A stretch of 64,000 nucleotides of DNA. Origin: Microbacterium sp. AZCO (GTDB lineage: Bacteria; Actinomycetota; Actinomycetes; Actinomycetales; Microbacteriaceae). The stretch's first letter is position 1; each line of letters opens with the position of its first letter. Shown piece by piece: positions 14,825 through 23,618 of this stretch. The notes beneath the pieces are model-generated. The model was not told where the DNA came from. It saw nothing but the letters and a program-made list of their open reading frames with translations, and did not search any database. Where the stretch lies: positions 2,666,001 to 2,730,000 of the forward strand of contig NZ_CP154857.1 in assembly GCF_039614715.1 (NCBI RefSeq), in the 5' to 3' direction. The position numbers and the translations under genes were made by a program.

Positions 14825-16153
14825 TCAGAGTGCCGCGGCGAACGCGTCGTCGTAGATGGCGAGCGCCTGTTCGACCTCGTCGGCGGTCACGACGCACGGC
14901 GGAACGACGTGGATGCGGTTGTCGGCCTGGAAGGGCAGGAGGCCGCGCGACACGAGCTCGCTCTTCACCCGGCCGATCGCGGCGGCGGGCAGCGGCTCGC
15001 GGGTGGACCGGTCGGCGACGAGCTCGAGCGCCCAGAACACGCCCTCGCCGCGCACCTCGCCGATCGCCTCGTGCTTCTCGGCGAGAGCCCGAAGTCCGGG
15101 CCCGATCGCCTCGGCACCGATGCGGCGGGCGTTCTCGACGATGCCCTCGGACTCCATCGCGTCGAGCGCGCCCACGATCGAGGCCGCAGCGAGCGGATGG
15201 CCGCTGTAGGTGAGTCCGCCCGGGAAGACGCGGTCGTCGAACGTCGCGGCGATGCGCTCGGGGATGACGACGCCGCCGATCGGGACGTAGCCCGAGTTGA
15301 CGCCCTTCGCGAAGGTGATGAGGTCGGGCACGACGTCATAGCCCTCGAACGCGAACCAGCGGCCCGTGCGGCCGAATCCCGCCATGACCTCGTCGAGGAT
15401 GAGGAGGATGCCGTACTCGTCGGCGAGCGCCCGCACGCCGGCGAGATAGCCCGGCGGCGGGATCAGGATGCCGGCCGTCCCGGGAACCGACTCGAGGAGG
15501 ATCGCCGCGATCGTGGCCGGCCCCTCCGACTGGATGACGCGGCGCAGGTGCTGCAGCGCGCGCTCGCTCTCCTCCTCCGGCGTCGTCGCCCAGAACTCCG
15601 AGCGGTAGGGGTAGGGGCCGAAGAAGTGCACGTGTCCGCGGGCGAACTCGTTCGGCATCCGTCGCCAGTCCCCCGTCGCGACGATCGCCGCGCCCGTGTT
15701 GCCGTGGTACGAGCGGTAGGTCGAGAGCACCTTGTCGCGCCCGGTGTGCAGCCGAGCCAGGCGGATCGCGTTCTCGATCGCGTCGGCGCCGCCGTTCGTG
15801 AAGAAGACCTTCGAGAAGCCCTCGGGTGCGCGCGCGATGATCCGCTTCGCCGCCTCGCCGCGCACGAGGCTCGCCGCCGCCGGGCCGACCGTCGCGAGCT
15901 GGTCGGCCTGGCGGTGGATCGCGTCGATGACGGCGGGATGCTGGTGCCCGATGTTGACGTTGACGAGCTGGCTCGAGAAGTCGAGGTAGCGCCGGCCCGC
16001 GTGATCCCACACGACGCTGCCGGATCCCCCGGCGATCACGATGGGAGACAGCGCCCCCTGCGCCGACCACGAGTGGAAGACGTACTCGCGGTCGAGCTCC
16101 GTCGCGAGTCCGTCGAGATCGGTGGTCGCGTGGGTCTCGGTCATGCCTGCCAT
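14825..16153 (-). CDS. Class III (aspartate aminotransferase fold) PLP-dependent aminotransferase
   Basis: 442 residues. PLP motifs are clear: NGGADAIENAIRLAR and YRSYHGN (cofactor phosphate and ring), LLILDEVMAGFGRTGRW (Asp to pyridine N) and the Schiff-base Lys in ITFAKGVNSGYVPIGGV. It resembles omega-amino acid:pyruvate and beta-alanine transaminases, and lies directly after the pyrimidine-catabolism operon that would make beta-alanine. Deamination of that product is therefore the likely role (inference). Two in-frame ATGs (16153 and 16144) are possible; neither has a strong ribosome site. A perfect 16-bp hairpin separates it from the transporter genes. It is followed after 13 nt by fbiC. 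Confidence 0.85.
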   Translation of the reverse strand: MAGMTETHATTDLDGLATELDREYVFHSWSAQGALSPIVIAGGSGSVVWDHAGRRYLDFSSQLVNVNIGHQHPAVIDAIHRQADQLATVGPAAASLVRGEAAKRIIARAPEGFSKVFFTNGGADAIENAIRLARLHTGRDKVLSTYRSYHGNTGAAIVATGDWRRMPNEFARGHVHFFGPYPYRSEFWATTPEEESERALQHLRRVIQSEGPATIAAILLESVPGTAGILIPPPGYLAGVRALADEYGILLILDEVMAGFGRTGRWFAFEGYDVVPDLITFAKGVNSGYVPIGGVVIPERIAATFDDRVFPGGLTYSGHPLAAASIVGALDAMESEGIVENARRIGAEAIGPGLRALAEKHEAIGEVRGEGVFWALELVADRSTREPLPAAAIGRVKSELVSRGLLPFQADNRIHVVPPCVVTADEVEQALAIYDDAFAAAL

Positions 16154-16218
16154 TCTCGCCCCGTCCGGGCCCGCGCGGGCCGGGACCGGCCGGTCGGGCC
16201 GTGGGAAAGGCGGATCAT

Positions 16219-16253
16219 CGGGTCGCCCTGCCCGCGGCGGGCAGGGCGACCCG
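16219..16253 (-). terminator. Strong GC hairpin after the ABC transporter operon
   Basis: CGGGTCGCCCTGCCCG (16219-16234) and its perfect complement (16238-16253) form a 16-bp stem with a 3-nt loop, 15 nt after the stop of the substrate-binding-protein gene. No T-run follows. It probably ends or strongly reduces transcription of the pyrimidine operon before the aminotransferase. Confidence 0.65.
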
Positions 16254-16267
16254 TGTTGTCCGCGCTC

Positions 16268-17413
16268 TCAGTTGCCGCCCTCGTTGAGCGTCACCGTGAT
16301 GGGAGCGAACGAGTCGCCCATGACGTCCACGCCCTCGTCCTTCAGCTCCTTCAGCGCCTTCTCGACGTACGTGTTCGAGTAAGCGGTCTTGGGCGGATCG
16401 GTCGTGATGATCGTGGAGCCGGTGTCGTTCTTCGTCTTCAGGGCGATGTCGACCGTCTGGTCCCACTGGTCCTTGTTGATCGTGCCGACGCCGCTCGTCG
16501 AGGGCCAGATCAGCTTGTTGACCTCGTTGGTCATCCAGAGCTGGTGGCTGGTGCCGAGAGTCGATCCGGCATCCGTCACGATCTGCGCAGCCTTCTCCGG
16601 ATTGTCGCGCGCGTAGACCCAGCCCTTGATCGAGGCCTTGATGAACTGGACGGCCGTATCGGCGTAGTCGGAGTCCGACTCCAGCCGGTCGGCGTCGGCC
16701 CAGATGGCGTCCTGCAGCATCGCGGTGCCGACGTCGTTCCAGTTGATGACGTTCAGGTCGTCGGGCTGGTAGAGCTCCCCCGTCGCGGGGTTGACCGTCT
16801 CGAGCACCTGGGCGTACTCGTTGTAGGTCATCGCCTGCGCCGCGTCGATGTCACCCGCGAGGAATCCGTTCATGTCGAACGCCTGCTGCACGAGGGTGAT
16901 GTCGCTCGAGGTGTCGATTCCCGCCTTCTGCATGCCGGCGAACAGCTCCCACTCGTTGCCGTATCCCCAGCTGCCGACCTTCTTCCCCTTGAGGTCTTCC
17001 GGCGTCGTGATCCCCGCGTCCTTGAACGAGATCTGGGTCGTGGCCGAGCGCTCGAAGATCTGCGCGATGTCGGTCACATTCGTGCCCTGCTCGATCGATC
17101 CGAGCACCTTCGGGACCCACGAGATCGCGAAGTCGGCATCGCCCGCGGCGAGCACGTCGATCGGAACCGTGTCGGTGCCCGCCTCCTGGATGGTGACGTC
17201 CAGTCCCTCGTCCTTGTAATAGCCCTCGGCGAGCGCGGCGTAATAGCCCGCGAACTGCGCCTGAGACAGCCACTGGAGCTGAAGGGTCACGGGGGTGAGG
17301 CCGCCGCTCTCGCTCGGCTCCGCCGATCCGCCGGACGAACAGCCGGCGAGGGCCAGAGCGGCCGCGACGCCGAACGCGCCGACGGCCAGCAGCCGCTGTG
17401 TGCTGTGCTTCAT
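16268..17413 (-). CDS. ABC transporter substrate-binding lipoprotein, NMT1/THI5-like
   Basis: 381 residues. A lipoprotein signal (MKHSTQRLLAVGAFGVAAAL, lipobox ALAGC at about Cys25) is followed by a Ser/Gly-rich tether and an NMT1/THI5 (SsuA-like) domain: LQLQWLSQAQFAGYYAALAEGYYKDEGLDV, then PEDLKGKKVGSWGYGNEWE. Proteins of this group bind pyrimidine-like or taurine-like ligands. With dihydropyrimidinase and the amidase in the same operon, a pyrimidine, hydantoin or N-carbamoyl amino acid is the likely ligand (inference). It is the last gene of the transporter block, 58 nt after a permease. Confidence 0.9.
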   Translation of the reverse strand: MKHSTQRLLAVGAFGVAAALALAGCSSGGSAEPSESGGLTPVTLQLQWLSQAQFAGYYAALAEGYYKDEGLDVTIQEAGTDTVPIDVLAAGDADFAISWVPKVLGSIEQGTNVTDIAQIFERSATTQISFKDAGITTPEDLKGKKVGSWGYGNEWELFAGMQKAGIDTSSDITLVQQAFDMNGFLAGDIDAAQAMTYNEYAQVLETVNPATGELYQPDDLNVINWNDVGTAMLQDAIWADADRLESDSDYADTAVQFIKASIKGWVYARDNPEKAAQIVTDAGSTLGTSHQLWMTNEVNKLIWPSTSGVGTINKDQWDQTVDIALKTKNDTGSTIITTDPPKTAYSNTYVEKALKELKDEGVDVMGDSFAPITVTLNEGGN

Positions 17414-17471
17414 GGGATTTCCTCCTTCTGGTGGTGCTCTCTCGGTGTTCCGGTCGCGCGAGCGCGGCAGG

Positions 17472-18233
17472 TCAATGACGGAAGCGGCTCATGACGACGG
17501 CCTCCAGCGCATAGACGGCGCAGTAGAAGAGGAGTCCCGTGAGGATGGCGCCGAGGACGAACGCCCACGCGAGCGCGTAGTTACTCGACGAGACGGCCGA
17601 CGTGATCGCCTTGCCGAGGCCGCTCACCGGACCGCCGAAGTACTCCGCGACGAGGGCCGAGATGACGGCGAGGGATGACGCGATGCGCAGGCCCGTGAAG
17701 AAGAACGGCAGGGCTCCGGGCAGCGTGACATGACGGCTCATCTGCTGGGCGGAGGCGGCGTAGGCGCGCATCAGGTCGCGGTGGATGGGCCTCACCTGCC
17801 GCAGTCCGCGAAGCACGTTGAAGTACACCGGGATGAAGACCGCGACCGCTGCCACGATCTGCCGGCCGGTCTCGACGCTCGCCCCGAACATCGCGTAGAA
17901 GACGGGGGCGAGCGCGACGATCGGGATGACGGCGAGCGCTGTGATCAGCGGCGCGGTCACCTCGTCCGCCGGGCGCCAGGCGGCCGCCAGCAGGGCCCAG
18001 AGCGTGCCGACGACGGTGCCCACGACGAGCCCGACGAGGGCGTTCGCCGCGGTGCCGAGGCTCGCGAGCCAGATGACGTCGAGACGCGACACGAACTGGT
18101 CGCCGATCGACAGCGGGCTCGGCACGACGAAGGGCTTGATCTGGAACACGACGACGATGACCTGCCAGAGCGCGAGCGCGGCGAGCCCGAAGACGATCGG
18201 GGATGCGACGACGCGCACGCGGTCGGCGTTCAT
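17472..18233 (-). CDS. ABC transporter permease (pyrimidine/hydantoin-type importer)
   Basis: 253 residues with about six membrane helices. The EAA loop that contacts the ATPase is seen near LMRAYAASAQQMSRHVTLPGALPFFFTGL. It is an SsuC/ThiX-like BPD permease. ATG 18233 overlaps the ATPase stop as ATGA, showing translational coupling. A second, distinct permease gene lies on the other side of the ATPase, so the importer is probably a heterodimer. It should form the channel for the ligand delivered by the NMT1-like lipoprotein. Confidence 0.88.
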   Translation of the reverse strand: MNADRVRVVASPIVFGLAALALWQVIVVVFQIKPFVVPSPLSIGDQFVSRLDVIWLASLGTAANALVGLVVGTVVGTLWALLAAAWRPADEVTAPLITALAVIPIVALAPVFYAMFGASVETGRQIVAAVAVFIPVYFNVLRGLRQVRPIHRDLMRAYAASAQQMSRHVTLPGALPFFFTGLRIASSLAVISALVAEYFGGPVSGLGKAITSAVSSSNYALAWAFVLGAILTGLLFYCAVYALEAVVMSRFRH

Positions 18234-19066
18234 CGCGTCTCCACTCCGCGGGGTCCCGCCTGCGGCGAGCCGTGCAGCGCTTCGCGCACGGCGCTCACCC
18301 GTTCGAAGAACGCCGCGTCCTCGCGCAGCTGCTCCGTGCGCTCCTCGCCGCGCAGCCCCATCTCGAGGACGGCGGTGATCCGTCCGGGGCGGGGAGACAT
18401 GACGACGACCCGGTCGGAGAGGAACACCGCCTCCGGGATGGAGTGGGTCACGAACACGACCGCGGCGCCCGTCTCGGCGCAGATGCGGGCGAGCTCGGTC
18501 TGCATCGTCTCGCGCGTCATCTCGTCGAGCGCGCCGAACGGCTCGTCCATGAGCAGCAGCCTGGGCTTCTCCGCGAAGGCGCGGGCGATCGCGACGCGCT
18601 GCTGCATGCCGCCCGAGAGCTGATCGGGGAACCGGTCGGCGAAGTCGGCGAGCCCGACGAGGTCGAGCAGCTCCTTCGCGCGCGCCTGCTGCGCGGAGCG
18701 GCTCGCGCCGTGGAGCGAGAGGGGAAGCTCGACGTTGCCCCGCACCGTGCGCCACGGCAACAGCCCCGCCTGCTGGAAGGCGATGCCGTAGTCCTGATCC
18801 AGACGCGCACGACGCGGCGGCTTGCCGAAGACCGAGATCGCGCCCTCGGAGGGCTCGTCGAGATCGGCGATGAGACGCATCAGCGTGGACTTGCCGCAGC
18901 CGCTCGGTCCGATGAGCGAGACGAACTCTCCGTCGGCGACCGTGAGGTCGATGCCCTCCAGCGCCTGCACGGTCGTGCCCTTGCCGGTCGTGAACGCCTT
19001 CGAGACGCCCTGCACGTGCACCGCCGCGGTCGCGGCATCCCGATGCGTGTCATCCCGTGTCGTCAC
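18230..19066 (-). CDS. ABC transporter ATP-binding protein, SsuB/TauB type
   Basis: 278 residues with all ATPase motifs: Walker A GPSGCGKST, Q-loop AFQQAGLLPW, signature LSGGMQQR, Walker B LLLMDEPFGALD and the switch His in VTHSIPEA. The C-terminal 40 residues (LRGEERTEQLREDAAFFERVSAVREALH) form the usual regulatory tail of this group. It drives the importer encoded by the two flanking permeases. GTG 19066 overlaps the upstream permease stop (GTGA), and its stop overlaps the next permease start (ATGA). Confidence 0.92.
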   Translation of the reverse strand: MTTRDDTHRDAATAAVHVQGVSKAFTTGKGTTVQALEGIDLTVADGEFVSLIGPSGCGKSTLMRLIADLDEPSEGAISVFGKPPRRARLDQDYGIAFQQAGLLPWRTVRGNVELPLSLHGASRSAQQARAKELLDLVGLADFADRFPDQLSGGMQQRVAIARAFAEKPRLLLMDEPFGALDEMTRETMQTELARICAETGAAVVFVTHSIPEAVFLSDRVVVMSPRPGRITAVLEMGLRGEERTEQLREDAAFFERVSAVREALHGSPQAGPRGVETR

Positions 19067-19932
19067 TGGGTCACCTCTCCTCTGCGGTAGCGACGAAGGC
19101 CCACGCCGAGCATCACGACGAATCCCGCCGCGAGCAGTCCGATGAGGACCGCGCCGAAGATGGGCGACCACTGCTTCGCCGGGTCCGAGCTCCCGCTCGC
19201 GGCGTACTCCACGATGGCGCGGCCGATGCCGCCGCGCATGCCGATCGACACCTCCGCGACGACGGCGCCGACGACCGCGCCGGCGGCGCCCAGGCGCAGC
19301 GCCGGGATGAGGTAGGGCACGCTGGCGGGCAGCCGGAGGCTCGCGAAGGTGCGCCACCAGCCGACGCCGTACGCGCGCATGAGGTCGAGCTGCGCGCGCT
19401 CCGGCGAGGAGAAGCCGCGGAGCGCGCCGACCGAGACGGGGAAGAAGGCGAGGTAGCTGGCGATGACGGCGACCGACATCCAGTTCTCCCAATGGAGAGA
19501 GCCGAGCTCGAGCTGCGCGCCCCATCGGCGCACGAGGGGGGCGAGGGCGATGAGCGGCACGGTCTGGCTCAGCACGACCCAGGGCAGGAGCGCCGACTCG
19601 GCCGTGCGGAAGCGCTGCATCAGCACGGCGATGCCGAAGCCGACGGCGACCCCGATCGTCCATCCGACGGCGGCGATCCCGAGCGTCACGAGCGCCGCCT
19701 GGACCGTCGCGAGCCACAGCGGGGGCGCTCCGGGCGAGCGCGTGACGGGCTCCAGCGAGCGCGCGACCATCTCCCAGACGTGCGGCATCGCGAGCGCGCT
19801 CGTGCGCGGAAGGACCGTGAGCCCTCCGATCACGACGCCTTCCGCGGGCGCCACGGCCTTGTACGCCTCCCAGAGCACGGCGAGGAGAACCACCCCGAGG
19901 ACACCGAGGAGGACCGGTCGCACGCGCCTCAC
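19063..19932 (-). CDS. ABC transporter permease, second subunit
   Basis: 289 residues. An N-terminal helix (VRPVLLGVLGVVLLAVLWEAY) is followed by a periplasmic stretch and a five- to six-helix BPD permease core with the coupling loop LMRAYGVGWWRTFASLRLPASVPYLIPALRLG. It is longer at the N-terminus than its partner. GTG 19932 overlaps the LLM oxidoreductase stop (GTGA). That overlap favours this start over any upstream one. It should pair with the 253-residue permease to form the membrane part of the importer. Confidence 0.88.
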   Translation of the reverse strand: MRRVRPVLLGVLGVVLLAVLWEAYKAVAPAEGVVIGGLTVLPRTSALAMPHVWEMVARSLEPVTRSPGAPPLWLATVQAALVTLGIAAVGWTIGVAVGFGIAVLMQRFRTAESALLPWVVLSQTVPLIALAPLVRRWGAQLELGSLHWENWMSVAVIASYLAFFPVSVGALRGFSSPERAQLDLMRAYGVGWWRTFASLRLPASVPYLIPALRLGAAGAVVGAVVAEVSIGMRGGIGRAIVEYAASGSSDPAKQWSPIFGAVLIGLLAAGFVVMLGVGLRRYRRGEVTQ

Positions 19933-20945
19933 GACTTGGCCGTGACGTGCTCGGATACGGCGGGGATGACGTGCTCCCCGTACACGCGCATCGTCTCCTC
20001 CTTGTTGTCGTGCTGCAGATAGCCGGCGAACTGCGTCACGCCGAGCGCGCGGAGCTGCTCGAGCTTGGCGATATGCTCGTCGGCCGTGCCGAGGATGCAG
20101 AACCGGTCGACGATCTCGTCCGGCACGAAGTCGACGTGGTCGTTGTCGGCCTTTCCGTGCGTGTTGTAGTCGTAGCCGGTCCGGCCCGCGATGTAGTCCG
20201 TGAGGGCGTCCGGCACCGCGCCGTGGTGACCGTACTTCGCGACGATGTCGGCGACGTGGTTGCCGACCATCCCGCCGAACCACCGGCACTGATCGCGCAT
20301 GTGCGCCCAGTCCGTCCCGATGTACATCGGGGCCGCGACGCAGAAGGCGAGAGAGTCCGGGTCGCGGCCGACGTTGGCGGCGGCATCCCGGACCGTCTTG
20401 ATCATCCACGCCGCGATGTCGACGTCGGCCAGCTGGAGGATGAAGCCGTCGCCCACCTCGCCGGCGAGCTTGAGCGCGAGCGGCCCGTAGGCGGCGACCC
20501 ATACGTCGAGGGACGACCCGCGGCTCCACGGGAACTGCAGCGTCGCGCCCTTGTACTCGACGGCCCGCGAGTTGCCGAGCTCGCGGATGACGTGGATCGC
20601 CTCGCGCACCTCGCCGAGGGTCGCCGGCTTGCCGTTCGTGACGCGCACGGCGGAGTCGCCGCGCCCGATGCCGCAGATCGTCCGGTTGCCGTACATCTCG
20701 TTGAGCGTCGCGAAGACGGAGGCCGTGACCGTCCAGTCCCGCGTCGACGGGTTCGTCACGAACGGGCCGACGGTGATGCGGTTCGTCTGGGCGAGGATCG
20801 CCGAGTAGATGACGTACGGCTCTTCCCACAGCAGGTGCGAGTCGAACGTCCACACGTGGGTGAAGCCGTGCGCCTCGGCGAGCTTCGCGAGCTGCACGGT
20901 GCGAGACGCGGGCGGGTTGGTCTGCAGGACGACGCCGAAATCCAT
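19929..20945 (-). CDS. LLM class flavin/F420-dependent oxidoreductase, TIGR03842-like
   Basis: 338 residues of the luciferase-like monooxygenase fold: MDFGVVLQTNPPASRTVQLA, FTHVWTFDSHLLWEEPY, RITVGPFVTNPSTRDWT, GIGRGDSAVR and the C-terminal ILGTADEHIAKLEQLRALGVTQFAGYLQ. It resembles the TIGR03842 family, which I associate with dihydropyrimidinase gene clusters. The cofactor could be FMN or F420; the nearby F420 genes make F420 attractive, but family members also occur in organisms without F420. A role in the first redox step of ring breakdown is an inference from operon position between dihydropyrimidinase and the transporter genes. Confidence 0.88.
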   Translation of the reverse strand: MDFGVVLQTNPPASRTVQLAKLAEAHGFTHVWTFDSHLLWEEPYVIYSAILAQTNRITVGPFVTNPSTRDWTVTASVFATLNEMYGNRTICGIGRGDSAVRVTNGKPATLGEVREAIHVIRELGNSRAVEYKGATLQFPWSRGSSLDVWVAAYGPLALKLAGEVGDGFILQLADVDIAAWMIKTVRDAAANVGRDPDSLAFCVAAPMYIGTDWAHMRDQCRWFGGMVGNHVADIVAKYGHHGAVPDALTDYIAGRTGYDYNTHGKADNDHVDFVPDEIVDRFCILGTADEHIAKLEQLRALGVTQFAGYLQHDNKEETMRVYGEHVIPAVSEHVTAKS

Positions 20946-20958
20946 GATGCTCCTACTC

Positions 20959-20986
20959 GGTCCGCGAGCTCGTCGAAGGGTCGACG
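20959..20986. repeat. Dispersed repeat copy in the hydA-LLM gap
   Basis: GGTCCGCGAGCTCGTCGAAG followed by GGTCGACG is a diverged copy of the CGAGC-N2-GTCGA repeat also found at 24609 and 38387. It lies between two co-transcribed genes. Confidence 0.5.
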
Positions 20987-20990
20987 CCGG

Positions 20991-22454
20991 TCACAGGAGG
21001 TACTGCGACAGGCCGCGCTTGAGGTAGCGCCCGTCGCCCTTCGATCCGAGGTACTCGCCGCCGTCGACGATGACATTGCCGCGCGAGAGCACGGTGTCGA
21101 CGTGGCCGTCGATCTCGAAGCCCTCCCACGCCGAGTGGTCCATGTTCATGTGATGCGTCTTGCCGGTAGGCGAGCCATCCGGCCGCTTGTCGTACCCGAT
21201 CGACGTGTGCCCGTTCGGGTCGTAGACGACGATGTCGCCGTCCGCACCCGGCTGGATGACGCCCTTGCGGCCGTAGAGCCCGAACATCCGCGCCGGCGTG
21301 GTCGAGGTCAGCTCGACCCAGCGCTCGAGCGTGATCCTCCCGGTCACGACGCCCTGGTACATGAGGTCCATCCGGTGCTCGATCGATCCGATGCCGTTCG
21401 GGATCTTGCGGAAGTCGCCGAGCCCGAGCTCCTTCTGGTCCTTCATGCAGAAGGGGCAGTGGTCAGTCGAGACCATCTGCAGATCGTTGGTGCGAAGCGC
21501 CTGCCACATGTGGTCCTGGTGCCCCTCGGCCCGCGAGCGCAGCGGCGTCGAGCACACCCACTTGGCGCCCTCGAAGTCGCCCCACTCCTCGCTCGACGCA
21601 CCCAGCTGCTCCTCGAGCGACAGGTAGAGGTACTGCGGACACGTCTCGCCGAAGACGTTCTGCCCCTTGTCGCGCGCCCACGCGAGCTGCTCGACCGCCT
21701 GCTTGGCGCTCACGTGCACGACGTAGAGCGGCGCGCCCGTGACGTCGGCGAGCATGATGGCGCGGTGCGTCGCCTCCTCCTCCATCTGCCACGCGCGGGC
21801 GATGCCGTGGAAGTACGGCGACGACTTCCCCTGCTCGACGAGCTGCTTCGCGAGCACGTCGATCGCCGGCCCGTTCTCGGCGTGCATCATCGTGAGCAGA
21901 CCCGTGTCGCGGGAGACCTGCATCGCCTGCAGGATCTGCGCGTCGTCGGAGTAGAAGACGCCGGGGTAGGCCATGAAGAGCTTGAAGCTCGTGATGCCCT
22001 CGTCGATGAGGGTGGGCATGAACTTCAGCGATTCGTCGTCGATGCCGCCGATGATCTGGTGGAACCCGTAGTCGATCGCGCAGTTCCCCGCCGCGAGCTC
22101 GTGCCACTTGGCCAGTCCGTCGGGCACCTTCGTGCCGTAGGTCTGCACCGCGAAGTCGATGATCGACGTCGTGCCGCCCCACGCCGCCGCGCGTGTGCCC
22201 GTCTCGAACGTGTCGCTGGCCGACGTGCCGCCGAACGGCAGCTGCATGTGGGTGTGCGCGTCGATGCCGCCGGGGATGACGTACTTCCCGGTGGCGTCGA
22301 TGACGGTGTCGACAGATGCCGCGACATCCGTTCCCAGCAGCTGCGAACCGGGCGCGAGCACGGCCGTGATCGTCTCCCCGTCGATGAGGACATCGGCCTC
22401 GCTGCGTCCCGTCGCCGAGACGACAGTGCCGCCCTTGATGAGTGTCGTGGTCAT
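20991..22454 (-). CDS. hydA: Dihydropyrimidinase / D-hydantoinase
   Basis: 487 residues, the usual length. The binuclear metal site is complete: His67 and His69 (GGIDAHTHMQ), the carboxylated Lys158 (SFKLFMAYPG), His191 (MMHAEN), His247 (LYVVHVSA) and Asp331 (STDHCPF). It hydrolyses dihydrouracil/dihydrothymine, or hydantoins, to N-carbamoyl amino acids. The product feeds the amidase encoded just upstream. ATG 22454; the 115-nt gap to the amidase gene carries a long inverted repeat. Whether the natural substrate is a pyrimidine or a hydantoin cannot be settled from sequence. Confidence 0.93.
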   Translation of the reverse strand: MTTTLIKGGTVVSATGRSEADVLIDGETITAVLAPGSQLLGTDVAASVDTVIDATGKYVIPGGIDAHTHMQLPFGGTSASDTFETGTRAAAWGGTTSIIDFAVQTYGTKVPDGLAKWHELAAGNCAIDYGFHQIIGGIDDESLKFMPTLIDEGITSFKLFMAYPGVFYSDDAQILQAMQVSRDTGLLTMMHAENGPAIDVLAKQLVEQGKSSPYFHGIARAWQMEEEATHRAIMLADVTGAPLYVVHVSAKQAVEQLAWARDKGQNVFGETCPQYLYLSLEEQLGASSEEWGDFEGAKWVCSTPLRSRAEGHQDHMWQALRTNDLQMVSTDHCPFCMKDQKELGLGDFRKIPNGIGSIEHRMDLMYQGVVTGRITLERWVELTSTTPARMFGLYGRKGVIQPGADGDIVVYDPNGHTSIGYDKRPDGSPTGKTHHMNMDHSAWEGFEIDGHVDTVLSRGNVIVDGGEYLGSKGDGRYLKRGLSQYLL

Positions 22455-22487
22455 CGCTGAATCCCTCTCCCCTTCTCGACCGCTGCT

Positions 22488-22533
22488 GTTTCCTGCGAGC
22501 GCTGCGTCGCGCGATGGCGCGCTCGCAGCAAAC
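22488..22533. repeat. REP-like inverted repeat between amidase and hydA
   Basis: GTTTCCTGCGAGCGC (22488-22502) and the complement of GTTTGCTGCGAGCGC (22519-22533) form 15-nt arms with one mismatch around a 16-nt loop rich in CGCG. It lies inside the operon and could be a processing or partial termination element. Confidence 0.6.
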
Positions 22534-22569
22534 TGCCGCGCTCGCGAATCCCTCGGTTCGACATCGCGG

Positions 22570-23418
22570 TCACGGCCTCGCGATCCTCGTGTACGAGTCG
22601 GGCCGGCGGTCGCGGTAGAACTGCCAGTCGTCTCGCATGTCGAGCACCATGCTCAGGTCGAGGTCGCGCACGAGCACCTCCTCGTGCTCGCCCGAGCCCC
22701 GCTCGCCGACGAAGTTGCCGCGCGGATCGATCACCTGGCTCGTGCCGTAGAAGTCGACGGCCAGGTCGCCGTACTCGTTGTCCTCGCGCCCGACCCGGTT
22801 GGGCTGCAGCACGAAATAGCCGTTCGCGACGGCTGCGGCCGGGCCCTCGACCTCCCACAGCCGGTTCGAGAGGCCGGGCTTGGTCGCGTTGGGGTTGAAG
22901 ACCATGTGTGCGTCGTTGAGTCCGAGCTCGCGCCATCCCTCGGGGAAGTGCCGGTCGTAGCAGATGTACATGCCGACCCGCCCGACGGCCGTCTCGAAGA
23001 CGGGGTACCCGAGGTTGCCGGGCCGGAAGTAGAACTTCTCCCAGAACCGGTCGAGGTGCGGCAGATGGTGCTTGCGGTACTTGCCGAGGATCGTGCCGTC
23101 CGCGTCGACCAGGACGGCGGTGTTGTAGTACACGCCGGTCTCGGCCTCTTCGTAGATCGGCAGCACCGAGACGATCCCGAGCTCCTTCGCGAGCGCCGCG
23201 AAGCGCTGCACGATCGGCCCCTCCGCCGACTCGGCGAAGCGGTAGTACTTCTTGTCCTGCGTGATCCCGAAGTAGGGGCCGTAGAACAGCTCCTGGAAGC
23301 ACACGACCTGCGCCCCCTGTGCCGCGGCATCCCGTGCGAACTGCTCGTGCTTGTCGAGCATCGACTCCTTGTCGCCCGTCCAGGTGGTCTGGGTGATCGC
23401 CGCTCGAACAACAGCCAT
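22570..23418 (-). CDS. N-carbamoyl-beta-alanine amidohydrolase (beta-ureidopropionase), nitrilase superfamily
   Basis: 282 residues. The nitrilase triad is Glu43 (CFQELFYGPYFG), Lys116 (KYRKHHLPH) and Cys153 (YICYDRHFPEGWRELG); the substrate-dimer motif NPNATKPGLSNRLWEVE fits beta-ureidopropionase and N-carbamoyl-D-amino acid hydrolases. It releases ammonia and CO2 from the ring-opened product, leaving beta-alanine or another amino acid. ATG 23418 is preferred over an ATG 12 nt upstream because GGAGGCGGCA precedes it at good spacing. It is the first gene of the operon, followed by hydA, the LLM oxidoreductase and the importer. Confidence 0.9.
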   Translation of the reverse strand: MAVVRAAITQTTWTGDKESMLDKHEQFARDAAAQGAQVVCFQELFYGPYFGITQDKKYYRFAESAEGPIVQRFAALAKELGIVSVLPIYEEAETGVYYNTAVLVDADGTILGKYRKHHLPHLDRFWEKFYFRPGNLGYPVFETAVGRVGMYICYDRHFPEGWRELGLNDAHMVFNPNATKPGLSNRLWEVEGPAAAVANGYFVLQPNRVGREDNEYGDLAVDFYGTSQVIDPRGNFVGERGSGEHEEVLVRDLDLSMVLDMRDDWQFYRDRRPDSYTRIARP

Positions 23419-23618
23419 TGCCGCCTCCATGTCGCCGCCCGTGTCGTCGACGCGGCGTCCCTGTCGCGTCGGGCTCGGGCATTCCGTGCCGGATTCCTGT
23501 ATTCCAGGGCATGAAGGTTTCGCGCCCGTTTCCGGCTGTGTCCCCATAGTTAAGTCCGGCGGCCCAGACCGCAAGAGGCATTCAGTCCGACGGCGCGCGC
23601 GACGCCGTCTCAGCCGCG

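Noticed and set aside
12892..17494. Long plus-strand frames opposite fbiC, the aminotransferase and the ABC lipoprotein gene
   Set aside because: Composition is shadow-like (Arg/Gly/Ala/Val rich) and the minus-strand proteins carry complete catalytic motifs.
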